A stretch of DNA of 64,000 nt from Vandiemenella viatica (taxonomy: Eukaryota; Arthropoda; Insecta; Orthoptera; Morabidae): positions 190,606,685-190,670,684 of the forward strand of contig CM061914.1 in assembly GCA_031002005.1 (NCBI GenBank). Reading direction: 5' to 3'. The position numbers were made by a program, and so were the translations under genes. Numbering within the stretch: position 1 is the first letter of the stretch; each line of letters opens with the position of its first letter. This document shows, one piece after another, positions 34,880 through 45,559 of the stretch. A model generated the notes under the pieces. It saw nothing but the letters and a program-made list of their open reading frames with translations, did no database searches and had not been told where the DNA came from.

Positions 34880-35155
34880 CTAAATATTTTTTTCAGTCTT
34901 TCGACCTCTTCCTATTTTGAGCTAGCCTCTTCATGTCTACATGACCCTTACAACCCACGTCCTCAATTATCTGCTTCATATATTCTAATCTCTGTCTTCC
35001 TCTACAGTTCTTACTTTCGACTGTTCCCTCCACCAAAAAATTAACCAATTCAGCATGTCACAAAATATGACCAACCAGCCTGTCTCTTCTTTCGGTAAGC
35101 TTCTTCCTCAAACTTCTTTCCTCGCCCATCATTTCCAAAACTCGTTCAATTCGTA
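34880..35155 (-). mobile_element. LINE-3fam 3' fragment
   Basis: Antisense blocks cagtctttcgacctcttcc, ccacgtcctcaattatctgc, cttcctctacagttctta and gcatgtcacaaaatatgacc match 15070-15300 closely. Confidence 0.82.
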
Positions 35156-35171
35156 TGATTTATATATATAT

Positions 35172-35585
35172 GGGGTGTAAGGGTTTGGGAGAGGCTATAC
35201 TAGTCTCTTCCAACCAAATGTCAACCTCTCCTTCACGTGGTGCACCCTGATTGCACGGACGAGGCTCTGGCGACTGAAAGATTCCCGGTATAAGGAGTCA
35301 CCCACTGCTTGCCAACGGCCTCCGAAAGGAGGGCGGAAGAGTGGGGAGTGGTTCAGGGCACCCTTTTGCCCCTGTGGTTGGAAACGGCCCCTAAATGCGG
35401 ATGAATCAGAAATGATCAACGGCATGGGGATGCAGAAGGCAACGGGAAACCACTGCATTAAAGACCCAAAGGGTATCCCGATTACATGTAGTCCTCCCAA
35501 ATTACATATATCATGATGGCTTCTTCCTCTAATAGGAAGGGATGGAGGATTGCATCAAACCAGTCGAAAGACTGACGACAGCAAA
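35172..35585 (+). mobile_element. LINE-3fam copy with 5' region fused to 3' end
   Basis: The first 350 bp contain gatgaatcagaaatgatcaac, ggcatggggatgcagaaggc and aaaccactgcattaaagacc, which I recognise as a common 5' region of this type of insect LINE. It jumps directly to the last 50 bp of the family (ggaagggatggaggattgc, cagtcgaaagactgacgacagc). All coding sequence is deleted. A (TA)n tract follows. Confidence 0.65.
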
Positions 35586-35602
35586 TATATATATATATAT
35601 AT

Positions 35603-35650
<48 letters not shown>
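35586..35650. repeat. (TA)n microsatellite
   Basis: A long TA tract, interrupted once by cataca, between a LINE 3' end and a DNA transposon end. Confidence 0.95.
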
Positions 35651-35651
<1 letters not shown>

Positions 35652-35654
<3 letters not shown>

Positions 35655-36241
35655 GGTGTAACAAAAATGTACGGCAGAACTTGCAGGACACATTCCTCAC
35701 ACGTAGACGAAGAAATTATCTTATATGAACATGGGTCCGGAAACGCTTCGTTTCCATGTAAACACCGCATTTTACCCAACGCATGAAGAACAAAACGCTC
35801 GAAGCATGGGGAACATGCACCGTTGGTTACGTCTGGTTACGTTGGCATGGACTTTCATTTATGGGGGCATTTGAAAGCTCTTGTGTATCGACCCCCTGTA
35901 CAAGATGTTCACAGTCTGCATGTCAGGATTATGGACGGCTGCGAAACCATATGCAGTACTCCAGGGATACATCAGCGCATTCGAGAATCACTACGACGGC
36001 GGGTTGATGCATGCATCAATGCGCACGGAGGGCATATTGAACATCTCCTGTGAGAAAGAGCTGCATGTATTAAGCTGGTACGTTCCATTCTTGTGTGTCT
36101 CCCACTATTCATGCCACGAAGAAAATGCGGTGTTACATGGAAACGAAGCGTTTCCGGACCCATGTTCATTTAAGATAATTTCTTCGTCTACGTGTGAGGA
36201 ATGTGTCCTGCAAGTTCTGCCGTACATTTTTGTTACACCCT
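35652..36241 (+). mobile_element. Tc1/mariner-superfamily element, deleted, with about 118-bp inverted ends
   Basis: The left end cagggtgtaacaaaaatgtacgg and the right end are inverse copies over about 118 bp with only about two differences. TA-rich flanks lie on both sides. The plus-strand frame 35823-36053 reads FHLWGHLKALVYRPPVQDV and later RRRVDACINAHGGHIEHLL before a stop. This is the C-terminal end of a DDE transposase of this superfamily (compare DFFLWG...HIEHL). The catalytic region is deleted. Near-identical arms suggest recent insertion or repair. Confidence 0.8.
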
Positions 36242-36249
36242 TTATATAT

Positions 36250-37160
36250 GTATATAATCCATTAAAAACAAATTGTTATTGCTTTAATTAGAAATTGTTT
36301 TAAATTTTATTGTATTCAATTTAACACAATCTATGTATGGAAATCTGCATAATTGTAACTATGAAGAAATAGACTTTCATCAGCAATGATGGAGATCGTG
36401 TTCCCAAATTCTGGAAATGTTGCTTTTTATGTTGCGAAGTATTCGCCGCAAGGCTTGGCCTGTCGCAACAGGAGTCATATTGATCTTCAGGTAACGCGAA
36501 TAAAGCAGAACTTGGGAATATTCCAGACGAAACGCTGACGTGTCCTGTTTCTGGTTATTGCGCTAGCAGTTTTCCTGCTCGTCTTGCATGTTCGCTGCCC
36601 GCAGGCTGCCCCTGCAGTTTATACAGCACCGCCTCGCCCCGCAGCGGGGAAAAGAAATCCCCACAACTCAAAGCGAATTGGAAATATTTCATCAGCGACA
36701 AAAGGGCATCGGAGAAATACTCAAATCGCCCGAGTAAGAATACATAAACAAGGAGGATTTATGAGCGCGAGAAATTCTGTGAATATTCAAAAGATGAAAG
36801 AAACCAATACAGCGCCGTGTAGACGAAAATAAAACGCGATAAATAAGAAAGGAGGAGGACCGCAGTTTAGAAGAGATTCGTTCGCGGTCTCAGTGCGTAT
36901 TTCTTGTCAGCCGACCCGTGAAATACCGCCGGGGGATGTCGAAGAGGGGTGGGAACTGAGGAGACATCCCGTAGCGTCTTCACGGCTCTAGACGGCCTCC
37001 GTCTAAACGAAATATAGTATTTGATACATCATACATATTATTTCTAAACGCTGTTTGTTTGAGGATTTTTTTCTGTTTTTTTTTTTTAGTTTTTTTTTAG
37101 TTTTTTTTTTAGTTTTTTTTTTTTTATTTGCAAAAGCCATTTATCACTCATAATACGCAA
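36250..37160. other. no gene; includes a non-repetitive island (36530-36970)
   Basis: The island is GC-balanced, lacks any transposon signature and has a forkhead-type ataaaca (36745). A T-rich low-complexity tract follows (37070-37125). Frame 36584-36832 (82 codons) is unassigned. Confidence 0.35.
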
Positions 37161-37164
37161 ACTG

Positions 37165-38720
37165 AAATCGATAAATGAACTACTATGATAAAGACACCAG
37201 TGAAAGGCAAATTATTGGAGAGATTGATTTGCAACCACATCATAAATATGCTGTATATGAGGTGCTTAAGTGGTATTCAAGTAGGCAAGATATTCATCCG
37301 AATCTCATTTTCTTTTTCTTTTTTTTACTTATGGCTTTACGCCTCGTCGACATCGAGGTCATTAGAGGCGGGATGGGATATGGGACCAGGAACGGGAAGG
37401 AATTCGGCCATGCCTTTTTGAAGGAAGCATCCCGGCATTCGCCTGGAGTGATTTGGGGAAACCATTGAAAACCCAAACGAACCGGCGTCCTCCCGAATAC
37501 GAGGCCAGAACGTTAACTGTTCACCCACCACGCTCGGTCATCCGAATCTCAGTTGGTGGGATATGTGCAAGATATTTCGGATGAAATGGAGAAGGGAGAC
37601 CAAACTGATAGTGTAGCACTAGATCTGTGTAAGGCTTTTTATAGAGTAAGCCATAAAATGGTAGTAAATAAGGTAAAAACTATTGGAGTGGATGAGAAAG
37701 TGATTTGCTGGGTAGAAGAATTTTTAAAAGGTAGACAACAGAAAGTTAGGGTAGGAAATGCAGCGTCCAAAGAAGTGGAAGTAAAAATTAGAGTGCCACA
37801 GGGTAGCGTATTGGGACCATTGCTATTCATTATTCTACGTAATGAATAATTGTGCTGATTGTTTACTATCAGAAATTGAATTGTTTGCAGATGACATAAT
37901 GCTATATAAAAGGATCAGAACGGTAGAGGACTGTAAACTGCTGCAGGGTGATCTGGACAGGATATCTAGTTGGGTTGGTAAACAAGGGATGAAGATAAAT
38001 ATCAACAAGAGTAAACTTATTAGATACACAGATAAATAACTGAATGATAATTATGATTATAAGGTGGGAAAAAATTGCTTGTTGATGACTTGAAACGTAG
38101 ATATCTTGGCATTACATTTGATAACAAGCTTAACAGGGCGGGACACATTGGACAGGTAGTAGGAAAAGGTTTCAAAGTTCTGGACTTGTTGGAGAGAGTG
38201 ATGAGGGGTGTACGAGAGAAGTAAAGAAATTGGGTTCCAAAACTTTGGTCAGGCCTTTGCTCGAATATGGTAGTGTAGTATGGGGCCCGCATTTTGAGTA
38301 TCAAATACGGGAGTTGGAAAAGGTACAAAAAAGGTCTGTTAGATATGTTTCTGGAAATTACTGCAGAACACAGTCAATAACAGATATAATGAAAAAACTG
38401 AAATGGGATTCATTGGAAGACAGGTGAAGAGGGTCATGGGTGTGTACAAGGTGTGTATCGGTGATGAGGCATGGGAATATACTGGTGTAAGAATTAAAAG
38501 TAATCCATGGAAATTAAAAGATGACAATCACCACAAGTTCGCATTCGATTTCAGGCACAAGGGTGTGGGAAGATTCTCCTTTTTAGGTAAGGGGTTCAGG
38601 GAGAGTAATAATTCATCAAGAGAAATGATTAATAATTTACCAAAAACTTTAAAAGAATTTGAAATTGAAATTTGTAGAGGGCAATTATTATTATTATTGT
38701 ATGCCAAGTACAACAAAAGA
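37165..38720 (+). mobile_element. LINE-2fam reverse transcriptase region, longest copy
   Basis: Before the nested SINE the frame reads KGKLLERLICNHIINMLYM (an early reverse transcriptase domain). After it comes LDLCKAFYRVSHKMV, where the usual Asp is Tyr, so a catalytic residue is lost. PQGSVLGPLLF, LFADDIMLYKR (FADD intact), then LVRPLLEYGSVVWGP and DFRHKGVGRFSFLGKG follow. It ends in a (TTA)n-like tail near 38690-38700. Frameshifts lie at about 37840, 38040 and 38230. A full SINE-B interrupts it at 37308-37537. Confidence 0.9.
37308..37537 (-). mobile_element. SINE-B nested in LINE-2fam, 14-bp target duplication
   Basis: Poly-T at the left, the ggctttacgcctcgtcgacatcgag tail antisense, the body, and the head ending in ccaccacgctcgg. 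Perfect flanking duplication tcatccgaatctca at 37294-37307 and 37538-37551. Removing the SINE restores continuity of the LINE coding sequence. Confidence 0.95.
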
Positions 38721-38764
38721 CATGTACAACAAAAGTCATGTACAATAAAATAACCATATCTATA

Positions 38765-39060
38765 GATTCAAGCCATCTTTTGGCGGCTGGTCCAGCTTGA
38801 TGCAGTGTGTTCAGGCCTCCAGATAGTCTTCTTGCTGGACAGTCCATCACAATGTCGTCAGCAGTTTGTACACCACCACTGTCACACAACGCATCTTCAC
38901 GGAGACCCCAGTTATGCGTTGTTTCAATGCACACTCCGTGACCTGTGCAAAATCTATTCAGTTGGCACCAAAGACGCCTAGGCAATTCAAACCCTGGAAG
39001 ACAGGTTGTCGGATCTTTTATAAGCGTAGAGGGCAATAGTAGGTGGGTACAGAAAGTTGG
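38765..39060 (-). mobile_element. LINE C-terminal fragment (LINE-5fam)
   Basis: The minus-strand frame reads PGFELPRRLWCQLNRFCTGH, then HNWGLREDALCDSGGVQTAD, DIVMDCPARRLSGG and AAKRWLESIDMV. This is the familiar post-reverse-transcriptase region with a Cys/His knuckle (C-x-CGG-QT-x-HI-CP). Here CDCGG has become CDSGG and H has become D, so the knuckle is broken. Confidence 0.75.
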
Positions 39061-39169
39061 GAAAGATGGGTGCGTAGAGAGGTTGCTCTCCATCGCAATT
39101 AAATTAAATTACATACCATACCACACAGTAATGATGCTATCCAAGTTTCTTAACACGTTGCGTAATTCA

Positions 39170-39620
39170 TGGAAGGATCATTGCACGCCATCACCAAATC
39201 TTCAAACTCGCAACGCAGAAGTGAAGGAGAGTGGTATTGGCGACCGTGGTCCAGGACGCCTCTATCCGAGTAATCGGCTGAGTTTCGCTCGTCCTGTTCA
39301 GTGGCTGCGCAGAATGTTTGCTCGGAATTCTCTCGCTGTTCCAGGCGCACTCGAAGTGCGCTCGTTTTCCCGACTTGGCGTTTTATTCCTGGCTGCGGTT
39401 GGCTGTTCTGTTCGCGGCTGCGCTTGCTGTTTACCTTCAATTAGCGTAAACAGCGGACGGCGGTGAATTGAGTAATTACGAAGCCTCCGCCGCCGCCCGT
39501 CTACTTGTTAATTACAGCTGTTAGTGGGGGAGGGAGGAGGGGGAGAGGCTGTGATAAAACCCGCCCCCGCGGCCCCTACAGGAGCCGATGTTTCCCCCGT
39601 AAAATACCCCAACACCACAA
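39170..39620. promoter_or_regulatory. non-repetitive island with TAATTA cores and an E-box
   Basis: GC-balanced unique DNA with gagtaattac (39471), gttaattacagctgtta (39508; homeodomain core plus CAGCTG E-box) and a purine-rich stretch. Frames on both strands overlap and have no domain. It is a candidate enhancer by composition and motifs only. Confidence 0.28.
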
Positions 39621-39724
39621 AATAATGGAGACCTTATACGACTCGCAACGTTCACTGGAAGATGTATCACATTATTCAGAAAGAAGGAGCAGACTGTGTT
39701 TTTATTTCTGAATCTACACAATGT

Positions 39725-40668
39725 ACCTACTTTGCAATCCACAAATGTGTGGGTGGCAGGGGCAGGGGCTCAGCACCAAAATTAATCTCTTCGCTGTGCA
39801 TTCCAATGCCGAATGGTACGAGGGGAGAAAGAATTCATATAAACATCAGGGCGGCATCTTATTTCTCTAATCTTATGAGTTATCACTCCTCTCATTGCAT
39901 CCCAAATAGGTTGGTGGACGAAGTATTTCATCGCACTCGTAAGTGAAAGTGGGTGGACGCATGTTTATTAATAAGTTTAAACGAAACCTACGTCGTCTGT
40001 CTATCACTGTATCCCAGCTAAAAGGAAAAAAGTTTTCCCTACATATATGTATTTTTATAATTCTTTCTTTTCTTAATCCAATGTTCTTTTTTAATTTTAA
40101 TGCGTTAGAAGTATGAAGCAAGCAGTGTACGTATTTAAGAGAGTATTTTAGCATCTCTGACTATGGATGTTGGTGAAATAGAGTATCTTTTTTGTGTTGT
40201 TGTTGTTTTCAAGAAGAATATATGGGGAAGAAATCAAAGAGAAGTATCTCGTTGTATTCGCCAGCAGTAAACTGTGAATTATTGTAACAAGTTTAATGTA
40301 CAATAACTGTGTGAGAAAAGTGAGCGATCTAAAATTGTGAATTGGCAAATGTTTGTGCTGATAAAAGAAAGAAAAAAGAGAAGTATTTTCAGTGGAAGAT
40401 CGGTAGTAAATTATCTAGTGAATCAGAAGTTTGAAAGTGATTTTTCCTTTGGTTACAACTTCTCTAGCTAAATTTACCTCGAATTAGATGAAGTGTGGCA
40501 AATAATACCACAATTAAGAAGAGGTTAAAGTTACGTATATTCTCAACTAGGTACAAAAAGAATGAAATTAAGAAAGGGGTAAAATAAAATAAAAAAAGCA
40601 GCCCAATCTACGAATCAGGTCTCCGACGCTTTCGTAAGGACTGTAGCAAGCGATCACGAATCGAGCGA
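39725..40668 (-). mobile_element. LINE-1fam 3' end, split by a 580-bp insertion
   Basis: Minus-strand pieces at 39725-40018 (ccaaataggttggtggacgaag antisense) and 40597-40668 (acgctttcgtaaggactgtagc) are contiguous in the copy at 56.3-56.7 kb. Between them is about 580 bp of AT-rich DNA ending in an A-rich tail (aaaataaaataaaaaaag) and flanked by a short cagc on both sides, probably another retroelement. Confidence 0.75.
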
Positions 40669-40684
40669 CTCTTCACAGTACTTT

Positions 40685-41405
40685 CTTCATTTTTCCTCAA
40701 TATTTATAAACGATCTTGGCAACAAAGGGAATAGCAGTTTTAGATTGTTTGATGACGATACGGTCGTATGTAGGGAAGCAGGGAATTCGGCCGATTGCTT
40801 AGAAATTCAGCGCGATATGGATGTTATTTCGGCATGGTCCGACGAATGGGTGCTTACAATAAATTGTAAAAAGTGCAAGACAATGAGCATAACTAACAAA
40901 AAGAATCCGTTTGATCTGAAGTGTAAAGTAAACAATTCAGTTATTGATATGGTCTATTCTGTGAAATATTTGGGCGTAACAGTACAAAGGAACACGAAAT
41001 GGGACTTACACAATAATTCGGTCGAAGGTAGAGCTAATTGTAGGCTGCTATTCATTGGTCGAATTTTGAAAAATTGTAATGAACAAACAAAGAGCGTACA
41101 AATGTCTTGTGCATCCAGAATTACGAAACTTTGATGAGACCATTGCTTGAATATGTGAATTGGACCCACATTTCGGGTATCAAATACAGGAATTTGATTT
41201 AGTGCAAAAGAAAACGGCAGCTAGTTTTGGAGTTGTAAATTGCTACAGAACGCAATCAGTAACTGATATGACAAAGAATGGAGTACATAGCGAATGTTGG
41301 TGTCCAGGCGAAGAATGATGTTAGTGAAAGAATTAAGAGAGGAGAATGGAAGCTGGCACTCGATTTCAGGCATATGAGTGTGTAGAATTGTAATATTTTT
41401 CCAAT
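40685..41405 (+). mobile_element. LINE fragment with LINE-1fam front and LINE-2fam back
   Basis: The frame at 40745-41134 starts FDDDTVVCREAG (the active-site FADD changed to FDDD) and includes VKYLGVTVQRNTKWDLH and NCRLLFIGRILKNCNEQTK, the LINE-1fam pattern. From about 41125 the sequence follows LINE-2fam (LMRPLLEYV, a tagttttggagttgtaaattgc block, and tggaagctggcactcgatttc). Either an intermediate family or a recombinant. Confidence 0.7.
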
Positions 41406-41459
41406 CACACCGAAATGTTTAGAATTGAAATTATGGAATATTTCTACCAGAGCATGCTC

Positions 41460-43560
41460 TCTATCACTTCTTTGTTTTTGTTTCCTCTAAATCTTTTATC
41501 CCTGCCCATCATTTCCAAAATACGTTTACTTCCGTACCTTATCTGTCGACTTAATTTCCAGCATTCTTCAATAGCAACACATTTCAAAAGCTTCAATTAT
41601 CCTTCTTCCTGGTGTTCCATCCATGCTTTACTACCAAAAAGTGTTGCGTTATACATATAGAGTTTTAAAAAGTTATTTATAAATACTAGCTCGATACTTA
41701 AAAGTGGAAGATGTATAGCTTTAAAAAGAAGGCTCTTCTCACTAATGTTATTTTGCTTTTAACATCATTCCTGCTAGGGTCAGTTGTAATTTTACTTTCT
41801 AATTAACAGAATTCATTTACTTCTCCTATTACAACCGAACCTCTTTTTTTTTCTTTTCTTTTTACTGTTGTCGATATCATACTAACTTTGATTTATATAT
41901 ACTACAAAACCTTCCTTCAGTATTTTTTTCACGACAGTCAATAACTTCTAAGTATCCTGAACCTGTTCTGCTGACAAGACAATGTCATCAGCAAATAGTA
42001 ACATACTGATTTTTTTTTTTCTTGAACACTTATGCCACATGAAAATTTCTCTTTTTCTTTCTTTATTGCTTCTTCCACATACAACGTGAATATTAATTCG
42101 TACAGACTAAAACATTGTGTCACACAATTTCAATAAATTAATATTTAATTAAATAGCAATGTGGCGCATGTTCCGGTGGCAGTTCCCCTACACACCCTCC
42201 CACCCCTTTTAACTGATGCAGGTCTCTCATGATTATCTATTTATTACAGCGACTTCATTCTCATATAGGTTGTAAAGTATACTACCATCTCTATATTTTA
42301 GTCCTAATGTCTTTAAAATTTTGAGTATTTCTATATTTAATGTACTATTGTAACTATCATTTCTACCACATTTCATGACTTTCACCTCTTTTTGGTTTAT
42401 AGTTAGTCCAAAATCTTTTTTTCGTTATTATGTTCATGCCAGTCACTAATTTCTTAACACCTTCAGTCTGTTCCGCTAACAAGACAATGTCATCAGCAAC
42501 AGAGAAGCCAGAAGGAAGTAGAACATCAACTGGAGGGGGCAACAACTACTACACTGCGATACTCCAAAATATCTGGGAGTAAAGCTTGATCGATCTCTTA
42601 CATTCAGAGCTCATTGTGAGGGTGTGAAACTCAAAGTATCCGCCAGGAACAACATCGTCCGGAAACTTACAAGTACCTCCTGGGGAACACAGCCGAATGT
42701 GCTTCGTGTATCTGCCCTGGCACTCAGTTCCTCTGCAGCAGAATACTCAGCACCAGTTTGGCAAAACTCTGCACATGCTCAGGTTGCCCGAAACCAACTC
42801 CTGTCAGCAAAATATACCAAATCACGGGTATTACACCACCAGACATTCGTAGGAAAACAGTTGCAGAGATGGAGAAGAGGAAACAGGGAACAGACCCCAG
42901 ACACCCTTTGTTTGGACACGAACCTCAACCCGCAAGGCTAAAGTCAGGAAAGAGCTTCATACAGTCAACTACAGCCATAACATCTTCTACTGGAGCACGC
43001 CTTATAGAACTATGGCGAAATTCGTTGCCTGAAGGGCACTGGAGGAATATCAAAGAGGCACCGGCTGCGGGGTGTAATCAGCCATATGCTATATGGAAGG
43101 CACTAAATAGATTAAGAACTGAAGTGTCCCGATGCAGATCTAATAAAAAAAAAATATGGTTACGCTACTGAAAACGATCTATGTGAATGTGGTGAGCTGC
43201 AGGACCCACAACATCTTCTGGTATGCAGGAATCTACCTGAAATCTACACTATCGACGACCTTTTTAGGGCAAACGAGAAGGCCATCAAGATTGCGGAATT
43301 CTGGTCACATTCCATTTAATTGTGTTCTATAATTTGATATCAATTAATTAAAGTTATTTTTTTTTTCAACTTGTCCTGGACACGAGAAATAAACGAATAA
43401 CCAAATCGTACCATACTGATTTTTTTCTCCTTGAACACTTATGCCACATTCAGATTTTTCTTTTATTACCTTCATTGCTTTCTGTATATACAACTTGAAT
43501 ATTAATCAGGATAGATTACAACTTTATCTCACACTCCTTTTAAATGATGCGTGTCTCTCA
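41460..43560 (-). mobile_element. LINE-3fam, decayed, split by another LINE
   Basis: Antisense LINE-3fam blocks run from 41460 to 42500 (cccatcatttccaaaatacg, tttaacatcattcctgc, acaagacaatgtcatcagc). They contain a local duplication of the active-site region (41930-42130 and 42330-42500). The family sequence resumes at 43413 (catactgatttttttctcc). Heavy frameshifting. Confidence 0.75.
42501..43412 (+). mobile_element. LINE 3' half (LINE-4fam) nested in LINE-3fam
   Basis: It starts in sequence reading TPKYLGVKLDRSLTFRAHCE, then KVSARNNIVRKLTSTSWGTQ and LALSSSAAEYSAPVWQNSAH. Further on come CECGELQDPQHLLVC and FRANEKAIKIAEFW before the stop at about 43318. This is a jockey/CR1-like LINE family with an intact-looking C-terminal CxCGE...HxxxC knuckle. 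A frameshift sits at the A-run near 43145. I see no clear target duplication; about 6 bp of the host LINE seems lost. Confidence 0.83.
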
Positions 43561-43564
43561 TGAT

Positions 43565-44479
43565 TCTCTATTTCTGTTATAGCCACTTATTTCTTTATCC
43601 TGAAATGAGCAATTCTTGTATATATTTGCTATCTGGGAAACGTTTTTAACGATTTTGATGAAATTTCATATTTAGATATAAAGTTTTGCCTTTCAGCATT
43701 AACTAAATAGGTGTCTTGCATGCAACAACGCGATATTACCAAAAAAATGGCAATTCTTGTAATTTGTATATTGGAAATGTCGCTAACGCCATCTCGTAGT
43801 CGTTTCAGGTACCAGAAAGCTGGACTGATGTCAGTTCTCTTTGATTACAGCAAGGAACTCTTATAACTTTAAACAAATAATTTTTGTGCACTAGCTGACC
43901 CGTGCGAGTAGCATCGTTGTCAGTCACCGAATGGTAATATAACAATGTGGAAATAAGTAACTGTAAGTATTTATAAATGAAAGGTATTCTATTTTGAAGA
44001 GTAGTAATAAATATCACTTTTACTCTAAAAAGTCGTTATCATTAAATACTACAAGTTTAATTCTAAAACAAGTAAAAAGTCGATGTTTAAAAAATATTGG
44101 CTTTCTCAGATGTCCTTTTTTTTAATTTTCTTTACATTACAAAATTTCTTTAAAAATAATATTAGCAGTTATAATGTGATCGTTGACGTTTTGACCCTAA
44201 GTGTCTTTAATATAAAAATAAATATTAATGAATCTACAAAACTTCTCAAAAAGCCGCGTAAATAGAAAAAACAGGTTTGCTAAATACAAGCATTCATTTT
44301 GCTTTATTAATGTTTATAATGAAGGTTACTTTTTTTTTAAATTGTTTTCTTATCATTTGGAAAGGCACGGTTGATGAGGAGATATAAGGTTACTGCGAGG
44401 TATGAGTATAGTTTTATCGGAGTGAATTAATTTAGCACTGGTGGTGTTCTCGTCTAAGTTAATTACCACAAATCTTGCA

Positions 44480-44480
<1 letters not shown>
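43565..44480. other. no recognisable gene
   Basis: AT-rich. A weak dispersed-repeat signature (ctagctgacccgtgcgagtagc) lies at about 43893. Nothing is coding. Confidence 0.35.

Positions 44481-44483
<3 letters not shown>

Positions 44484-44525
<42 letters not shown>
44484..44525. repeat. poly-A, about 41 nt
   Basis: A long A-run followed by G-rich sequence. I could not assign it to a particular retroelement. Confidence 0.9.
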
Positions 44526-44528
<3 letters not shown>

Positions 44529-44684
44529 GGAGGAAATTTATGAGATGGTAAATTAGAAGATCTCGATTTGCTTTTCAAGTTTATAACAAGATTTTGAAGA
44601 AAAAAAAAGAGCAATTTTTGAATCTGGTTTCTCTACCATTACCGCCAACATTTCTGCTAAATTTCATAACTTTTGTCTTTGGGA

Positions 44685-45262
44685 GGGTGGGAGTCCGTCG
44701 TTTTCCAGAGGAATAGCTTCTTGACACCTGTACTGCGGGACGGAGACAAACTGGCGGCGGCTCAATTATGCTCTGGGGAACAGTCATGTAGGTATCCATG
44801 GGTCCAGTGAAGCTCGTGCAAGGCACCATGATGGCCAATGAGTATCGTCCACTGGTTGCAGACAACGTACATCCCTTTATGGCGACCAAGTTTCCCAACG
44901 ACAGTGGCATTTTTCAACAAGACAATGCGCCATGTCACAAGGCCAGGAGTGTGATGGAGTGGTTCGAGGAACACAGTGGCGAGTTGCAATTGATGTGCTG
45001 GCCCCCCAACTCGCCAGATCTGAACCTGATCGAACACGTCTGGGATGTGATTGAACGTGACGTCAGAGCTCATCATCTGTCTCCCCTAAATTAACGGGAA
45101 TTAGGTGACTTGTGTGTGCAGATGTGGTGCCAACTCCCTCCAGCGACCTACCAAGGCCTCATTGCTTCCACGCCAAGACGCGTCGTCACTGTTATCCGTG
45201 CCAAAGGCGGACATACTGGCTATTAGGTGAGTGGTCATAATGTTCTGGCTGGTCAGTGTATA
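44685..45262 (+). mobile_element. Tc1-like transposon, 3' half
   Basis: After an initial block like VRRFPEE and CTAGRRQTGGGSIMLWG, the frame 44798-45094 carries IFQQDNAPCHKAR (second catalytic Asp) and NSPDLNLIEHVWDVIERD (Glu, 34 residues on). After a stop it continues to the C-terminus (PRRVVTVIRAKGGHTGY) and the terminus gtggtcataatgttctgg...cagtgta. The 5' half, including the first Asp, is absent. It has the same element type as the remnant at 2675-3325 and interrupts LINE-3fam-like sequence. Confidence 0.87.
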
Positions 45263-45299
45263 TTTCATAAAGTTTTGTCTTGCTTTGATTTGTATTTAG

Positions 45300-45499
45300 C
45301 TATCGTAGTAAAATTAAACTGGATTAACGGGAACTTCAGGACCAAATAAGAATGTTAGGTTTGTGCTGATATTTCATATCTTCATTCCGTCATAACTTTA
45401 TTATATCATTCCTCACTTACAGTTCGCTCGAGCGGCGGGTTTTGAACGTTCCCCATATGTGAGCTCGTTCTGTGTGGTTGATGGCGCGGCTGTTGACGT
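45300..45499 (-). pseudogene. diverged duplicate of the protease homologue's terminal exon end
   Basis: About 200 bp aligns with 46185-46388. At 45417-45499 the minus strand reads VNSRAINHTERAHIW and so on to SSEL and a stop, against VNSRAIYDTDRSQIE and so on to SGEL and a stop in the real exon. The frame and stop position are kept but about half the residues differ. The similarity also covers the 3' flank (atatttcatatcttcattccgtcat). Upstream of VNSRAI the copy leaves the exon and enters unrelated repeat. I find no matching upstream exon, so it reads as an old partial tandem duplication. Confidence 0.6.
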
Positions 45500-45559
45500 T
45501 TTACAATTTTGTTTTCCTCGTGAGACAGAAACAATGGCAGAATGGATCATTAGCAGAGA

